Assembly (NCBI RefSeq): GCF_000312505.2
Contig: NZ_HG326224.1
Coordinates: forward strand, 248,001 to 312,000
Direction of reading: 5' to 3'
Source of the DNA: Fenollaria massiliensis
Lineage (GTDB): Bacteria > Bacillota > Clostridia > Tissierellales > Peptoniphilaceae
Length of the DNA stretch: 64,000 bases
Shown here: positions 44,527-56,641 of the stretch, piece by piece
Position numbering within the stretch: the stretch's first letter is position 1
How the letters are laid out: every line of letters starts with the position of its first letter
Translations under genes and position numbers: made by a program
Notes under the pieces: model-generated
Seen by the model: the letters and a program-made list of their open reading frames with translations, nothing else
What the model was told of the DNA's origin: nothing
The model's database searches: none

Positions 44527-45810
44527 TCAAATCCTTTCTACTAATATTCCGTCTCTAAATTTTTCTACTGCCTTTACTTTCATTATTTGGTTATGAAGAT
44601 TTTCATCTGTCTTAAGATAAGCTCTGATGTAATTTGATGTGTAGCCTTCAAAGTATTCATCTTTTTTCTCTTCAAACAAAACTTCAAATTCATCGCCAAT
44701 AAATTTATTTATAAATATATGTCTCGAGGCTTCTTGATACTCTTCTAAAATTTCTGCTCTGTCTTTTTTTACGCTCTCAGCAATTTGTCCTTTCATATCG
44801 TAAGCTTTTGTGCCTTTACGCCTTGAATATCTAAAAACATGAACCTTTAAGAAATTAACTTTTTTCACTATGTCAATGGACTCTTTAAAATCTTCATCAT
44901 CTTCCTGTGGGAAACCAACGATAATGTCTGTAGTTATGGCAGAGTCCGGCATTGCCTTATATATCTTACTTGTATTTTCAATATAATCTTCTCTCGTGTA
45001 TTTTCTGTTCATTAGCTTAAGCACTTTATTTGAGCCGCTTTGTAAGGATAAATGGAACTGGTGCTGCAAGTGCTTTAGTTTGGCTAATCTTTCTACTGTT
45101 TCATCTTTTAATAATTTTGGCTGAATCGAACCAAGTCTCACTCTTTCAACGCCTGGCACTTCATCTATCATTTCTAATAATTTTATTAGGTCGATGTCAT
45201 TATCTTCATAATCAGTTATCTGTATGCCTGTGATAACAAATTCTTTGTAGCCATCTTTAGCAAGCGTTTCTATCTCTTTAATGATGCTATCCGCCTTTCT
45301 CGAGCGCACTCTTCCTCTTGCATATGGAATTATGCAATATGAGCAAAAATTATTACATCCATCTTCTATTTTAATAAAGGCTCTAGTGCTATCGAAATTT
45401 TTATCAAAAAGAAGCTCTTCATAATTTTTGTCAATATTATCCTCAACATAATTTTTCTTTTCGCCAAGGTTTAAATATTCTTCTAAGTAGTCAGCTATCT
45501 TGTTTCTACCTTGTGTGCCGACTATGATGTCCGCTATATCCATCTCTTCTATCTCTTTAGAATTAATCTGACTATAGCAGCCACAAATAATTATTATAGC
45601 ATCTGGATTTTTCTTCTTGACTTTAGATATCATCTGCCTTGACTTTGAATCCGACTTATTTGTCACAGTACAAGTATTTATCACATAGACATCGATATCG
45701 TCAAAATCTTCCTTGACCTCATAGCCTCTTTGCTCGAAAGAATTTTTTATCGCTTGAGCTTCATATAAATTTACTTTGCAGCCCAAATTTTGTACATAAA
45801 CCTTCATCAT
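44527..45810 (-). CDS. mtaB: tRNA (t6A37) methylthiotransferase MtaB
   Basis: 427 residues. Cys motif N-L-G-C-K-V-N (about 8-14), second C-G-C-Y-S-Q segment near 77, the radical SAM C-N-N-F-C-S-Y-C (about 152-159) and a TRAM domain at the end. Makes ms2t6A at tRNA position 37. ATGA overlap with rsmE. Confidence 0.93.
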   Translation of the reverse strand: MMKVYVQNLGCKVNLYEAQAIKNSFEQRGYEVKEDFDDIDVYVINTCTVTNKSDSKSRQMISKVKKKNPDAIIIICGCYSQINSKEIEEMDIADIIVGTQGRNKIADYLEEYLNLGEKKNYVEDNIDKNYEELLFDKNFDSTRAFIKIEDGCNNFCSYCIIPYARGRVRSRKADSIIKEIETLAKDGYKEFVITGIQITDYEDNDIDLIKLLEMIDEVPGVERVRLGSIQPKLLKDETVERLAKLKHLQHQFHLSLQSGSNKVLKLMNRKYTREDYIENTSKIYKAMPDSAITTDIIVGFPQEDDEDFKESIDIVKKVNFLKVHVFRYSRRKGTKAYDMKGQIAESVKKDRAEILEEYQEASRHIFINKFIGDEFEVLFEEKKDEYFEGYTSNYIRAYLKTDENLHNQIMKVKAVEKFRDGILVERI

Positions 45811-46535
45811 AAAAGACCACTTCCGTTAAATTCGTAGTAAAGCATAGTAAGCAGCGCAATTGGCGCTGTTTCTGCTCTAAGTATTCTCTTTCCCAGGCTA
45901 ATGGATTTGTAGCCAAATTTCTTAAGCTCATCTATTTCACCTATATCGAAGCCGCCCTCAGGTCCTACGACGATGGCGATATTCTTTTTGTCTTTGATAT
46001 CATAATTTTTTATGCTATTATCAAGTTCATATTCATAAGCAATTAAAACTAGATCAAAGCCATCTAAAATTTCTTTTGCTTCGCTAAGCTTCATCGCATC
46101 AGATACAGATGGTATAAACTCGCGCTTTGACTGCATCGCCGCTGCCTTTGCAATATTTTTATATCTTTCCAGTTTTTTATCTTTTATATCTTTTTTCTTT
46201 ACAATTGACCTCTTAGTCTCTATAGGAACTATGCTATAAACACCCATTTCTATAGCTTTTTGTATGATAAAGTCCATCTTATCAGACTTTACCAGACTTT
46301 GGAATAAGCTTATTTTTAGCTCAGACTCATATTTTTCTTTTATTACAGAAATTATCTTAAGACTCAGTTCATTCTTTGAATATGAGTTAAGAACAGCGAT
46401 ATAGCCAGCGGCATCAATATAAACTTCAACTTCTTCGTCATCTTTTATTCTCAAGACGTCTTTAAAGTGCTTTATATCTTCCTTTGCTAAATATAAAAGA
46501 TTTTCAGCTCTTTTTTCTGCGAAAAATCTATGCAT
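45807..46535 (-). CDS. rsmE: 16S rRNA m3U1498 methyltransferase
   Basis: 242 residues, SPOUT-type knot with G-P-E-G-G-F near 194-199 and L-G-K-R-I-L-R-A-E-T-A-P near the end. Methylates U1498 of 16S rRNA. 8-base overlap with prmA. Confidence 0.95.
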   Translation of the reverse strand: MHRFFAEKRAENLLYLAKEDIKHFKDVLRIKDDEEVEVYIDAAGYIAVLNSYSKNELSLKIISVIKEKYESELKISLFQSLVKSDKMDFIIQKAIEMGVYSIVPIETKRSIVKKKDIKDKKLERYKNIAKAAAMQSKREFIPSVSDAMKLSEAKEILDGFDLVLIAYEYELDNSIKNYDIKDKKNIAIVVGPEGGFDIGEIDELKKFGYKSISLGKRILRAETAPIALLTMLYYEFNGSGLL

Positions 46536-47439
46536 GTTTAGCTACGATTGAAGTCCATTCGTTTAGGTCTTCGACGTTTAATATCTCAAATCCATTGGCT
46601 TCAAGTGAATCGATAACCATGGCGGACTTAACTTTTAAAATTCCTGAAGAAATGAAAATTCCGTTCTTGTTCAAAAATTTGTGTAAATCACCTGTCATTG
46701 TAACTATAACTTCTGCAAGTATATTTGAAACGACTATATCATACTTGTCTTTAACCTTTGAAAGAAGGTCTCCGACTATGAATTCAGCGTTTTTAACTTC
46801 ATTTAATTTTTTGTTTTCATTGGCGATGTATACGCTCATCGGATCTATATCAACGCCTAAAACTTCGCTAGCGCCTAGCTTTGACGCTGCAATCGATAGT
46901 ATGCCGCTACCTGTACCTATGTCTAGAACTTTCATTCCTGGCTTCATGTGCTCTTCAAGCTTCTTTATGCAAAGTGATGTTGTCTCGTGTGAGCCAGTTC
47001 CAAATGCCATGCCAGGCTCTAGCTTTATGATTTCTTCTCCATCTTTCTTTTCATACTCTTCCCAAGTTGGCACTATGACTATAGTTTTGTTTGGTTTTAA
47101 AACCTTGAAGAATTTCTTCCAATTATTCTTCCAATCGCTATCGTCAATTATTTCCTTAGAAAATTCTCCGCCAATTTCTTCAATGTAAGACTTAATTTTG
47201 GCTTCTCTTTCATCATTGTCAGAGATATCGTCTAGGTATATGGTAAATCTAATAAAACCTTTTTCTAATTTTATAAGGTCATCATCGTATAGGTCCCAAG
47301 CATTTTGTCTTTCTTGGAAAATCTTTAAATCTTCTGGATCTTCAATCGCCATATTGTCAATGCCTAAGTCTGATAAGAAAATTTCGACTCTTTCTTCATT
47401 TTCTTTTTTAAATTTTAATTTAATTTCTCTAAAATTCAT
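46528..47439 (-). CDS. prmA: Ribosomal protein L11 methyltransferase
   Basis: 303 residues. SAM motif V-L-D-I-G-T-G-S-G-I-L (about 168-178) and F-G-T-G-S-H-E-T-T (about 146-154). N-terminal substrate domain is normal. Follows dnaJ by 8 bases. Confidence 0.95.
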   Translation of the reverse strand: MNFREIKLKFKKENEERVEIFLSDLGIDNMAIEDPEDLKIFQERQNAWDLYDDDLIKLEKGFIRFTIYLDDISDNDEREAKIKSYIEEIGGEFSKEIIDDSDWKNNWKKFFKVLKPNKTIVIVPTWEEYEKKDGEEIIKLEPGMAFGTGSHETTSLCIKKLEEHMKPGMKVLDIGTGSGILSIAASKLGASEVLGVDIDPMSVYIANENKKLNEVKNAEFIVGDLLSKVKDKYDIVVSNILAEVIVTMTGDLHKFLNKNGIFISSGILKVKSAMVIDSLEANGFEILNVEDLNEWTSIVAKHA

Positions 47440-47447
47440 ATTAACTC

Positions 47448-48572
47448 CTAAAATTTTTCTTTTATTTTTTCAAAAATATTTTTCTTCTTTGGTTCGTAAT
47501 CAAAATTCATGTCTTTAAAGTGCTTTATTAATGAGTCTTTTTGCTCTTCATTCAAATTCTTTGGCACATCAACCTTGACTACAACGTATAAATCGCATCT
47601 ATAATTCTTGTGTAGTGGATATAGTCCCTTGCCTGCAATTTTAAACTTCGTATGACTCTGAGTTCCCTCAGGTATAGTTAATTTAACCTTGCCATCAAGC
47701 GTATCAACTTCAATTTGGTCACCTAAAACCGCTTGTAAATAATTTATGCTAACGCTTGTGTATAAATTATCGCCGCTTCTTTTGAATTTATTATTCTCTC
47801 TAATGTCTACGTAAACGTTTAAATCACCGTTTGGTCCGCCATTCTTACCAACACTTCCTTCGCCTCTTATGCTGATGACGCTATCTTCACGAACGCCCTT
47901 TGGCACCTTAACAAGTATTTTTTTCTTTTTCTTTTCAGTTCCATTGCCATGGCAATGTGGGCATTCTTCAGTAATTATCTCGCCTGTACCGTGACAGTCA
48001 GGGCAAACTTCAGTTTGAACGAATACGCCAAAAGCTGTTCTTCTCTCTCTTCTAACGCTTCCTCTGCCAAAACAAGTCTTGCAAGTCTTTTTGCTATCCT
48101 TATCTTTTGCTCCGCTTCCGTGGCAATGTGAGCACTCTTCGACTCTCTCTATCTCAATCTCTCTTTGAGTTCCATTTAAAACATCTTCTAGATCTATAGT
48201 AAGATTATATCTTACGTCCTCGCCATACATTGGACGTTTGCTTTGCGCAGCACCTGATGAAAAGCCGCCAAAACCGCCTCCAAAAATATCAAAGATATCA
48301 CTAAATATATCCTCAGAAAAACCGCCGTAGCCACCAGCTCCTGTGCCTCCATTTTGAAACATCGATTCGCCGTATGTATCATATTGCTTTCTCTTCTCAG
48401 CGTTGCCTAAAACTTCATAAGCGGCAGATATCTCCTTAAATCTTGCTTCAGCCTCTGCATCTCCTGGATTTAGGTCTGGATGATATTTTTTAGCAAGCTT
48501 CCTATATTGAGTTTTTATCTCAGCTTCAGTCGCAGTTGATTCTATCTCTAAAACTTCGTATAAATCTTTCAA
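47448..48572 (-). CDS. dnaJ: Chaperone DnaJ
   Basis: 374 residues. J domain with H31-P-D33, Gly/Phe-rich stretch (about 75-110), four zinc repeats C-x-x-C-x-G-x-G (near 140-205) and C-terminal substrate domains. Starts with TTG at 48572, AAAGGGTG 6 bases upstream. Helper of DnaK. It is not in the CIRCE operon: a terminator and own -10 separate it from dnaK. Confidence 0.95.
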   Translation of the reverse strand: MKDLYEVLEIESTATEAEIKTQYRKLAKKYHPDLNPGDAEAEARFKEISAAYEVLGNAEKRKQYDTYGESMFQNGGTGAGGYGGFSEDIFSDIFDIFGGGFGGFSSGAAQSKRPMYGEDVRYNLTIDLEDVLNGTQREIEIERVEECSHCHGSGAKDKDSKKTCKTCFGRGSVRRERRTAFGVFVQTEVCPDCHGTGEIITEECPHCHGNGTEKKKKKILVKVPKGVREDSVISIRGEGSVGKNGGPNGDLNVYVDIRENNKFKRSGDNLYTSVSINYLQAVLGDQIEVDTLDGKVKLTIPEGTQSHTKFKIAGKGLYPLHKNYRCDLYVVVKVDVPKNLNEEQKDSLIKHFKDMNFDYEPKKKNIFEKIKEKF

Positions 48573-48618
48573 AACTTACACCCTTTCTAAAATGTAAAAT
48601 ATTTTTCATATACATTAT

Positions 48619-48624
48619 ATTATA
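48619..48624 (-). promoter_or_regulatory. -10 box before dnaJ
   Basis: Minus-strand TATAAT (48619-48624) preceded by TTGG; weak TTTATT -35. No CIRCE here. Confidence 0.5.
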
Positions 48625-48674
48625 CCAAAAATGTGAGAAAAATAAAAGCCTAATGAAATTCTTTTATTTTATGT

Positions 48675-48710
48675 AAAAAAAGAAGAATGAAGCTTTTCTC
48701 CATTCTTCTT
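48675..48710 (-). terminator. Terminator of hrcA-grpE-dnaK
   Basis: AAGAAGAATG (48680-48689) / CATTCTTCTT (48701-48710), then a T-run on the minus strand. Confidence 0.85.
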
Positions 48711-48728
48711 AATCAAAATCTAATAAAT

Positions 48729-51122
<2,394 letters not shown>

Positions 51123-51132
51123 CTAATCCCTC

Positions 51133-52143
51133 CTAAAATAAATCATCCATATAAAAATCATCAAATATAGAAAGAACTTTTTTGTAATCAATTCTCATTG
51201 GTGCGATTAAACCAAAAGTAACTTCATTATCCAAGATGTTTACATTCTTAAGAACTAAGGCAATATTATCAAATATGTCGATATCATTCTCATTACCTAT
51301 CTTAATAACAAGATCTTTATCCAAATTTTCGCTCTCAAGTAAATTTAGTAAGCCCTTTTTGTCTTCGAGAAGCTCGATTAATTCTTTTGCCTTATCAAAA
51401 TTTGAATACTCTGGATAATTTAAAATCTTATTTATTCCTTCTAGGAATATGCTATTCGCATTATTCTTTTCGTCTTTTTGTGAAAACTTTTCTAAAACGC
51501 TATCTAAAATGCTTCTGTATTTAAGAAGGCTGTCCTTTTCATATTTAAGTGTGTTGAAATCAACCGAATTTATGGACTTGCCTGCTAAATTCTTATTTAA
51601 AATCTCTTTAAAATAATTAAGTTCTTCTTCATTTATATCTTCCTTAAGCGTTATCAACGTCTTGTCAATGGCAAAGTCTTCATATACAAAGATGGCAAGA
51701 ATTTTATTTTCATCAACTTTTAAAAGCTCCAAGCTCTTTAACTTTGTATCGCCGCTCTTCCTTATATAAGCAAGTGATGTAAAATCAGTTAAGCTTGACA
51801 AAACTTTTGACATCTTTCCTATCATACTATCTAAGTTCTTTGACTTGTCCTTTATATCATCTAAGAAAAATTTCTTTTCTGATGAAGATAATTTTTCGAA
51901 GTCTTTTTGAAGTACCATGTCAACATACAAGCGATATGCCTTTTGCGATGGCACTCTTCCGCTAGAAAGATGAGTTTTGATTAAGTAGCCCGCTTCTTCA
52001 AGGTCTTGCATCTCATTTCTAATAGTTGCTGAGCTAAGGCCAATGGAGTCATCTTTGGCAACAAGTCTTGAGCCAACCGGTTCACCAGTTTCATTGTATG
52101 AGCTAATTATAGCTTTTAAAATCTTTAATTTTCTCTCATCCAA
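51133..52143 (-). CDS. hrcA: Heat-shock repressor HrcA
   Basis: 336 residues from a TTG at 52143, placed 5 bases after AAGGTG(ATC); an ATG at 52158 has no Shine-Dalgarno and a GTG at 52173 is inside the CIRCE. N-terminal winged-helix with I-G-L-S-S-A-T-I-R-N-E-M-Q-D-L near 45-60, then the GAF-like dimer domain. Binds CIRCE; GroEL usually helps its folding. First gene of the operon. Confidence 0.93.
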   Translation of the reverse strand: MDERKLKILKAIISSYNETGEPVGSRLVAKDDSIGLSSATIRNEMQDLEEAGYLIKTHLSSGRVPSQKAYRLYVDMVLQKDFEKLSSSEKKFFLDDIKDKSKNLDSMIGKMSKVLSSLTDFTSLAYIRKSGDTKLKSLELLKVDENKILAIFVYEDFAIDKTLITLKEDINEEELNYFKEILNKNLAGKSINSVDFNTLKYEKDSLLKYRSILDSVLEKFSQKDEKNNANSIFLEGINKILNYPEYSNFDKAKELIELLEDKKGLLNLLESENLDKDLVIKIGNENDIDIFDNIALVLKNVNILDNEVTFGLIAPMRIDYKKVLSIFDDFYMDDLF

Positions 52144-52166
52144 TTGATCACCTTCCATCGTTTTTG

Positions 52167-52193
52167 TTAGCACTCTTACTCGGTGAGTGCTAA
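52167..52193. promoter_or_regulatory. CIRCE operator
   Basis: TTAGCACTC-9 bases-GAGTGCTAA, perfect match to the CIRCE consensus, directly after the -10 of the hrcA promoter. Target of HrcA. Confidence 0.97.
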
Positions 52194-52203
52194 CTCTATT
52201 TCT

Positions 52204-52231
52204 ATTATACCCAAAATAATAAAAAAATCAA
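52204..52231 (-). promoter_or_regulatory. hrcA-grpE-dnaK promoter
   Basis: Minus-strand TTGATT (52226-52231), 16 bases, TATAAT (52204-52209). CIRCE is 10 bases downstream. Confidence 0.8.
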
Positions 52232-52290
52232 GCTTTTTTCAAAAATATTTACTTTTTTTTAAAATTTTTGCAAAATTTTTCCTAAAAGCA

Positions 52291-52318
52291 TAAAAAAAGA
52301 ACGATAAAATCGCCTTTT
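52291..52318 (-). terminator. Terminator of the lepB-lepA-hemW-HD operon
   Basis: AAGG-CGAT with ATCG-TTCTT across a TTT loop (one bulge), then a T-run. Stem is short, so moderate. Confidence 0.6.
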
Positions 52319-52903
52319 CTATAGATATTTATTTTTATAGCCAAGCTCATCATTTATTTCTGATAAAAATTCTTTCATAAAGCTATCTCTTTTTTGGGCG
52401 AGTCTTTTTGCTTCGTCAGTGTTCATCATGTCTTTTAATAATAATAGCTTTTCATCGAAATGCTTTAATGAGTCTTCTATACCACGTTCATGTTTACCGC
52501 TATACATAAAGGTTCTAGCGATGCCTATAGCTCCTATCGCATCAAGCCTATCAGCATCTTGAACTATGCATGCTTCAAGTGTTTTTGGCTTAGTTCCCTT
52601 GTTCTTTGTAAATGAAACTGAATTGATTATCTCAACAATATCTTCAATTGCTTCACTATCAAAATCATTTTCAACTAAAAATTTTCTTGCGTTTTCATTA
52701 TTTTTATTATTAAATAACTTATGATCGTCGACGTCATGAAGCAAAGCGCCAAGATCTACATATAGCTCATTGCATTCATAAGCTTTTCTTATTAAAGATG
52801 CATTATTATAAACTCTCAGGCTGTGATCTGCGCCGTGACCGTCTGAGTTGCCATTAAAAATATTTTCTAGGTACTCAATCGCTTTTTTATTTATATCAAT
52901 CAT
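52319..52903 (-). CDS. HD-domain phosphohydrolase
   Basis: 194 residues. H-G-A-D-H near residue 23, L-L-H-D-V-D-D-H near 53 and a later D-A-D-R-L near 116, all metal-binding in HD hydrolases. Similar in layout to YedJ-type proteins. Substrate not known. Last gene before the terminator, 9 bases after hemW. Confidence 0.8.
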   Translation of the reverse strand: MIDINKKAIEYLENIFNGNSDGHGADHSLRVYNNASLIRKAYECNELYVDLGALLHDVDDHKLFNNKNNENARKFLVENDFDSEAIEDIVEIINSVSFTKNKGTKPKTLEACIVQDADRLDAIGAIGIARTFMYSGKHERGIEDSLKHFDEKLLLLKDMMNTDEAKRLAQKRDSFMKEFLSEINDELGYKNKYL

Positions 52904-52912
52904 AGCCTCTCC

Positions 52913-54037
52913 TTATACAAAAAGTATTTCTACTTGGTTAGCAAGGTCCCTGCCAAGCTCTGTGTAAAAATATCTTCCGCCATCTTTTTTTAATAGTTTT
53001 TCATCTGTGGCTTTTTTTAATTCTTCCTTATATATATCTTCAAAATCTATATCGTATTTTTTATTGATCTCGTCTATAATTATGCCTTCATTTGTCCTTA
53101 ATTTAAAAATTATATACTCAGCTATTTTATCTTCTTTACTTAAAATTTCTTCATCGTGATAAATATTTTTCTTCACATAGTCAAAGTACTCGTTAAATGT
53201 GCTCGCATTAAAAAATCTTTTGTTTTTAATAAATGAGTGCGCCGCCATGCCAAGGCCTAGGTACTCATCCATAGACCAGTACTTGTAATTATGCCTTGAG
53301 TAGCGATTGTCCTTAGCAAAGTTTGAGATCTCATATTGCTTGTAGCCAAGTTTTTCCAAGTGCTCGCTTGCTTTTCTATATATGAGCCTATCAGTCACTT
53401 GATCATTCACTCTATAAACGCCTCTGTCGACCAAAGCACTAAGTTTAGTCCCTTCCTCAAGTATAAGTGAATAAAGCGATATGTGCGAGGCGCCTAGTTC
53501 CTTTGCTATGTCAATGGAATCGATTACATCTGATAAAGTTTCTGTTGGCAGTGAAAAAATAAAATCAAGACTAAGATTGTCAAAATATTTTTTTGCTAAT
53601 TTAATTTTTTCTCTCGCTTCTTCACCTGTATGAAGCCTACCAATAATTCTAAGTAGTCTATCGTTAAAGCTTTGCACCCCTATAGAAATTCTGTTTATTC
53701 CTAAATTTTTATAAGCTATTAATTTTTCTTCGCTTATTGAGTTTGGATTTGTTTCTATGGTAAATTCATAATTTTCATCTAGGTTTATAGCCTCACGTAA
53801 ACTATAAACAAGACGAGTAATTTCACTTGCGCTTAATAAAGATGGCGTGCCTCCACCTATAAATATAGTATCGACAGTATAATTTTTTAATAGCTCTTTA
53901 TTATTTTTTATCTCTAATAATAAATTTTCTACATAATCCTTCATTCTGTCTTGATTAAAAATAGAAGATGTAAAATCGCAATATTTACATCTTCTTTCAC
54001 AGAAAGGAATATGTATATATATTCCTAATTTATTCAT
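52913..54037 (-). CDS. hemW: HemW-like radical SAM protein
   Basis: 374 residues. C13-x3-C17-x2-C20 (F-C-E-R-R-C-K-Y-C), G-G-G-T-P-S-L near 63 and the HemN C-terminal domain. HemW proteins are thought to be haem chaperones, not coproporphyrinogen oxidases; no haem genes are seen here. Stop/start contact with lepA. Confidence 0.88.
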   Translation of the reverse strand: MNKLGIYIHIPFCERRCKYCDFTSSIFNQDRMKDYVENLLLEIKNNKELLKNYTVDTIFIGGGTPSLLSASEITRLVYSLREAINLDENYEFTIETNPNSISEEKLIAYKNLGINRISIGVQSFNDRLLRIIGRLHTGEEAREKIKLAKKYFDNLSLDFIFSLPTETLSDVIDSIDIAKELGASHISLYSLILEEGTKLSALVDRGVYRVNDQVTDRLIYRKASEHLEKLGYKQYEISNFAKDNRYSRHNYKYWSMDEYLGLGMAAHSFIKNKRFFNASTFNEYFDYVKKNIYHDEEILSKEDKIAEYIIFKLRTNEGIIIDEINKKYDIDFEDIYKEELKKATDEKLLKKDGGRYFYTELGRDLANQVEILFV

Positions 54038-55842
54038 TATTTCTTTTCCTTGTACTTCAATACTGATAGGAAGGCCTCTTGTGGTAGTTCTACTGAGCCA
54101 ATTTGGCGCATCCTCTTCTTACCTTCTTTTTGCTTTTCAAGTAATTTTTTCTTTCTTGAAATATCGCCGCCGTAGCACTTCGCAAGAACGTCTTTTCTAA
54201 GCGCTTTGATAGTTTCTCTCGCTATAATCTTTGAGCCGATGGCTGCTTGTAAAGGTATTTGGAATTGATGTCTTGGTATAACGTCCTTTAGTCCCTCAAC
54301 AATTGATCTACTTCTTTCATAAGCGTTTGACTCGTGAAGTATCAAGCTGAAAGCGTCGATAAGGTCTCCGTTGATAAGTATATCGACCTTAACAAGCTCA
54401 CTTCTTTGATAGCCTGAGATTTCGTAGTCAAGCGATGCATAGCCCTTTGTATTAGATTTAAGTGCATCAAAGAAGTCATATATAACCTCATTTAGTGGCA
54501 TTTTATAGTGAAGTGTAACCCTTGTTTGATCAAGATATTCCATATTTATAAATTCACCACGCCTATTTTGACAAATATCCATGATGGCGCCGACATATTC
54601 CTTTGGAGTCATGATCTCAGCGTTAACAACTGGCTCTTCCATGTAATCAATTTCACTTGGGTCAGGAAGATTGGATGGATTTTGTATAAATATCGTCGAA
54701 CCATCTTTTTTATGAACTTCATAAATAACTGATGGTGCAGTTGTGATTATATTTAAATTAAATTCTCTTTCAAGTCTTTCAGTAATTATCTCCATGTGAA
54801 GTAATCCTAAGAAGCCGCATCTAAAGCCAAAGCCTAAGGCAACTGAATTTTCTGCTTCAAAAACAAGTGATGCATCATTAACTTGAAGTTTTTCAAGAGC
54901 CTCTCTAACGCTGTTAAAATCTTCGCCCTCTGCTGGATATATACCGCAGTAAACCATTGGCACAACTTTTTTGTATCCGCTAAGTGGCTCAGCAGTTGGA
55001 TTATCAAGATAAGTGATAGTATCACCAACTCTTGCGTCCTTCACATTTTTAATCTGTGCAGTGAAATAACCTACTTCGCCTGCTTCAAGAGTTTCTTTCT
55101 TTAATAAAGATGTGTTATTTACGCCAACTTCATCAACTTCAAATACAGAGCCTGTCTGCATCATCTTAATCTTTGTGCCTTTTTTAATAACGCCATCGAA
55201 AACTCTGATGTAGCAGATAACACCTCTGTAAGCATCATATATTGAGTCAAATATAAGCGCCTTAAGTGGCTTGTTCTTGTCACCATTTGGTGGTGGAACA
55301 TTTTTAACGATGTCCTCTAAAACATCTTCTATGTTAAGTCCGCTCTTTGCGCTGATTAGAGGCGCTTCAGTCGTGTCAAGGCCTATGATGTCTTCAATCT
55401 CTTCCTTAACTTCATCTGGTCTTGCGCTTGGTAAATCCATCTTATTAATAACAGGAAGTATCTCCAAATCTTGGTCTATAGCTAAGTACACGTTTGATAA
55501 CGTTTGCGCTTCAACGCCTTGAGTTGCGTCAACAACAAGTACTGCGCCTTCACAAGCCTTAAGTGACCTACTTACTTCGTAGTTAAAATCGACGTGGCCA
55601 GGAGTGTCTATCAAGTTAAAAATATAGTCCTGTCCATCTTTCGCCTTATAAATCAAGCGTATCGCCTTTAATTTAATTGTTATTCCTCTTTCTCTTTCAA
55701 GATCCATGCTATCCAAAACTTGTGATTGCATCTCTCTTTGAGTAAGTAATCCAGTCTTTTCAATGATTCTATCTGCCAAAGTAGATTTACCGTGGTCGAT
55801 GTGCGCTATGATTGAAAAGTTACGTATATATTTTTGATCCAT
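54037..55842 (-). CDS. lepA: Elongation factor 4 (LepA)
   Basis: 601 residues. G1 A-H-I-D-H-G-K-S near 13-20, D-T-P-G-H-V-D near 80, N-K-M-D near 134 and a C-terminal LepA domain with R-R-G-E-F-I. Ribosome GTPase tied to translation fidelity. 9 bases after lepB. Confidence 0.97.
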   Translation of the reverse strand: MDQKYIRNFSIIAHIDHGKSTLADRIIEKTGLLTQREMQSQVLDSMDLERERGITIKLKAIRLIYKAKDGQDYIFNLIDTPGHVDFNYEVSRSLKACEGAVLVVDATQGVEAQTLSNVYLAIDQDLEILPVINKMDLPSARPDEVKEEIEDIIGLDTTEAPLISAKSGLNIEDVLEDIVKNVPPPNGDKNKPLKALIFDSIYDAYRGVICYIRVFDGVIKKGTKIKMMQTGSVFEVDEVGVNNTSLLKKETLEAGEVGYFTAQIKNVKDARVGDTITYLDNPTAEPLSGYKKVVPMVYCGIYPAEGEDFNSVREALEKLQVNDASLVFEAENSVALGFGFRCGFLGLLHMEIITERLEREFNLNIITTAPSVIYEVHKKDGSTIFIQNPSNLPDPSEIDYMEEPVVNAEIMTPKEYVGAIMDICQNRRGEFINMEYLDQTRVTLHYKMPLNEVIYDFFDALKSNTKGYASLDYEISGYQRSELVKVDILINGDLIDAFSLILHESNAYERSRSIVEGLKDVIPRHQFQIPLQAAIGSKIIARETIKALRKDVLAKCYGGDISRKKKLLEKQKEGKKRMRQIGSVELPQEAFLSVLKYKEKK

Positions 55843-55851
55843 CTTATCATC

Positions 55852-56499
55852 CTATCTAAATAATTTTAATTTATTCAAAGGCCAAAATCTAAATAAGGCC
55901 TTACCTTGTAAATATGACTTCTTTATCGGTCCGAAGCTTCTTGAGTCGTAGGAGTTACCTCCCTCTCTATTGTCCCCCATAACAAAGTATGAGTCATCCG
56001 GTACAACCCAATGATTGCCATTTTGCTCACTAGTTTTTCTGTCTAAATACGGTTCGTCGAGCTTATCGCCATTGACATAAACATCTCCATCAATTATGTC
56101 TATAACATCACCTGGAAGACCGATTAATCTCTTGATATAGTGGTCACCGTTAGTTTTTTCGCCCCTAATAACAACAATTTCTTGTCTCTTTGGCTCCTTG
56201 AAGTACTTAAATAGCTTCCATTCGAAGACCCTATCGCCTGTATGTAGAGTCGGCTCCATCGATATGCCCTCAACCCTTGTTAGAGCAAAAACAAAGTTTA
56301 CTAAAAATAAAGTGATGGCGACTGTCACTACTATTGAGAATATCCACGACTTGATGTCATCTTGTTTTGCCTTAGCCATCGCCTCTGCAGCTTCTAATAC
56401 TTCATTTTCACTAGCTGCTTTTGCTTTTTCATTTATATCAATATTTTCATTTATATCAATATTTTCATTTATATTATTATCATTAAAATTGTTCTCCAT
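55852..56499 (-). CDS. lepB: Signal peptidase I
   Basis: 215 residues. The catalytic pair is S80 (G-I-S-M-E-P-T) and K123 (H-Y-I-K-R). One membrane helix at about 51-73. The N-terminal ~50 residues are acidic and Asn-rich with repeated N-I-D-I-N-E, then E-A-A-E-A-M-A-K-A helical. Removes Sec signal peptides. ATG 56499 follows AAAGGAGG; a longer frame (56538) covers the promoter. Confidence 0.93.
   Translation of the reverse strand: MENNFNDNNINENIDINENIDINEKAKAASENEVLEAAEAMAKAKQDDIKSWIFSIVVTVAITLFLVNFVFALTRVEGISMEPTLHTGDRVFEWKLFKYFKEPKRQEIVVIRGEKTNGDHYIKRLIGLPGDVIDIIDGDVYVNGDKLDEPYLDRKTSEQNGNHWVVPDDSYFVMGDNREGGNSYDSRSFGPIKKSYLQGKALFRFWPLNKLKLFR
56428..56475. repeat. 18-base tandem repeat inside the lepB N-terminus
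   Basis: TTCATTTATATCAATATT twice (56428-56445, 56446-56463), then a third partial copy; on the coding strand it gives N-I-D-I-N-E units. Confidence 0.85.
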
Positions 56500-56517
56500 A
56501 AAAAAACCTCCTTTATA

Positions 56518-56547
56518 ATTATAACATATTTTGACCATGAATTACAA
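56518..56547 (-). promoter_or_regulatory. lepB operon promoter
   Basis: Minus-strand TTGTAA (56542-56547), 18 bases, TATAAT (56518-56523). Overlaps the longer possible lepB frame, excluding it. Confidence 0.6.
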
Positions 56548-56591
56548 AGAATGATGAAAATTTTTATTATTATGCAAGTAGTCTCAGTTTA

Positions 56592-56600
56592 TGTTATAAT
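56592..56600 (+). promoter_or_regulatory. Extended -10 before the FemAB gene
   Basis: TGT then TATAAT (56595-56600), plus strand, divergent from lepB. Confidence 0.55.
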
Positions 56601-56641
56601 ATTTATAGATTAGTAATTATAGAAAGAAGTTGATAAATTAG

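Noticed and set aside
52144-52173. hrcA starts at 52158 or 52173
   Set aside because: 52173 is inside CIRCE and neither has a Shine-Dalgarno; TTG 52143 does.
56428-56475. CRISPR array
   Set aside because: Two and a half contiguous 18-base units without spacers, inside lepB. No array was seen anywhere.
56500-56538. Earlier start of lepB
   Set aside because: It runs through the -10 box, and AAAGGAGG is correctly placed for 56499.
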